From a virus, in the IMG/VR virus record IMGVR_UViG_3300049595_000546, positions 1 through 23,430 of that record: a stretch of DNA of 23,430 bases; one strand, given 5' to 3'. The notes beneath the pieces were generated by a model. It was not told the origin of the DNA, did no database searches, and saw only the letters and a list, made by a program, of their open reading frames with translations. Positions 22,732 to 23,430 of the stretch are shown here, piece by piece. Within the stretch, counting starts at the first letter, position 1, and each line of letters opens with the position of its first letter. The position numbers and the translations under genes are program-made.

Positions 22732-23430
22732 GCTCTGCAAATCCTAGCACAGCCCCTGCATTCTTTATGCAGTAGGCATTCACCGCACCGAAGTCAGCAT
22801 CCCACCCCGCACCCATACGCTTCTTAATAACTTCCAACTTGCGCCCCGTCTCTGCGAAGAACAGGTCAGGCAGTTCCCGCGTGTTGATATAGATCTCTGC
22901 ACACCACTTGTTGAAGTCCTTCTGCACGACGTACAGGTCCTTCGTATCAGGCTCGTAGCGGATCATGAGCGACCCCTTGGGCTTCACGTAGGCTTCATTC
23001 TGCAAGCCATTCGCCCGCTGCCTGGAGTCGATGCTCAGCATGTTGCCGACATTCTTGTTGATGAACGAGGCGAAGGTTTCCGTAGCCTTGGTGGACTGCT
23101 GCTTGGCATGCTCCACCGCGTTCTTGATGTGGTCGAGCACAGTACGCATGATTCGCTTGACGTTGTAGTTAGTCAGCCCCAGCGTGTTTGTGATAACCCC
23201 CGCTGTGATAGCGCAGATCACAGCGTTAAGACGATACCGTTCAGTCTGCGTCCAGTTACCCATCGTGTAGATAACATCGCGCGTCTCTTCCCAGGTGTTG
23301 TTCACTACACCAAGATTGGGCACCACGTACTTCAAGAACACATCCCCTGCGAGACCGTAGTGATCGCTCAAACCGTTGAACAGCTTCTGCGCCCCCAGCA
23401 CATCAGAAGGTACGGGTGTCTGTAGGTAGA
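22697..23430 (-). CDS. C-terminal part of a replication-type protein, DUF927-like (partial)
   Basis: The frame is open from the right edge to TAA at 22699-22697, about 244 residues. A GTG at 23401 is internal, because the frame continues upstream without a stop (YLQTPVPSDV before LGAQKLF). Segments such as GLSDHYGLAGDVFLKYVV, then TERYRLNAVICAITAG and NTLGLTNYNVKRIM look like the C-terminal end of DUF927-type ATPase/helicase proteins of phages and plasmids. SLMIRYEPDTKDLYVVQKDFNKW then follows, with a KKRMGAG stretch near the end. No Walker motif is in this part. The assignment is by resemblance only. Replication or early function is inferred from opposite strand and family. Confidence 0.5.
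   Translation of the reverse strand, partial: YLQTPVPSDVLGAQKLFNGLSDHYGLAGDVFLKYVVPNLGVVNNTWEETRDVIYTMGNWTQTERYRLNAVICAITAGVITNTLGLTNYNVKRIMRTVLDHIKNAVEHAKQQSTKATETFASFINKNVGNMLSIDSRQRANGLQNEAYVKPKGSLMIRYEPDTKDLYVVQKDFNKWCAEIYINTRELPDLFFAETGRKLEVIKKRMGAGWDADFGAVNAYCIKNAGAVLGFAEHEMVIDKTTED

Noticed and set aside
22697-23401. Complete 234-aa minus-strand gene starting at GTG 23401
   Set aside because: The frame stays open to the right edge, with protein-like residues upstream of the GTG, so the gene is truncated by the window and not complete.

Overview
This window looks like part of a tailed-phage (Caudoviricetes) genome or prophage. It covers the distal part of the late virion-morphogenesis operon, an embedded lysis cassette, and the end of a convergent replication-type module. 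There are no chromosomal housekeeping genes, rRNAs, tRNAs, insertion sequences or CRISPR arrays. Base composition is moderately GC-rich. The protein types (SU10-adaptor-like protein, GGTG/GNGTSAF tail fibre, GTA-type holin-like protein, GH24 lysozyme with Cys replacing Asp, giant internal virion protein) are those I associate with uncultivated aquatic phages of Gram-negative bacteria. The host itself cannot be read from the sequence. No tape-measure or tail-tube assembly genes are visible, and there are several large Gln/Ala-rich virion proteins, so a short-tailed (podovirus-like) particle is my inference.

Layout. Positions 1-22434 hold one dense plus-strand gene series in which adjacent genes overlap or are separated by at most 16 nt, so it is probably a single late operon. 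In order it holds: the tail end of an upstream gene; a zinc-ribbon protein; two small basic proteins; a head-tail adaptor-like protein; a small structural protein; a GNGTSAF-repeat tail fibre; a six-repeat fibre protein; a tail-assembly-chaperone-like protein; a lysis group (TM/coiled-coil protein, holin-like protein, lysozyme); two large virion proteins; three repeat-bearing virion proteins; a coiled-coil Gln/Ala-rich virion protein; and a 2065-aa polyvalent internal virion protein. The last carries a HELFH metallopeptidase motif and a C-terminal region resembling the LPD38 type. Terminase, portal and capsid genes presumably lie to the left of the window.

Positions 22435-22512 are the convergent junction. 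It holds a strong intrinsic terminator that is oriented for the minus strand. Positions 22513-23430 carry two minus-strand genes: a small protein of unknown function, and the C-terminal part of a larger protein (possibly a DUF927-type primase/helicase-like protein) that runs off the right edge.

The most interesting item is a 56-codon reading frame at 17783-17953. It is too short to stand out in an ordinary gene scan and lies in the +1 frame of the giant gene, exactly where the giant protein is a low-complexity Pro/Gly/Ala linker. It has a well-spaced GGAG ribosome-binding site, and its product looks like a real small phage protein. It is a candidate overprinted gene. Other notable points are modular repeats in three virion proteins, a compositional mosaic in the fibre gene, and an exact-protein 30-residue duplication.
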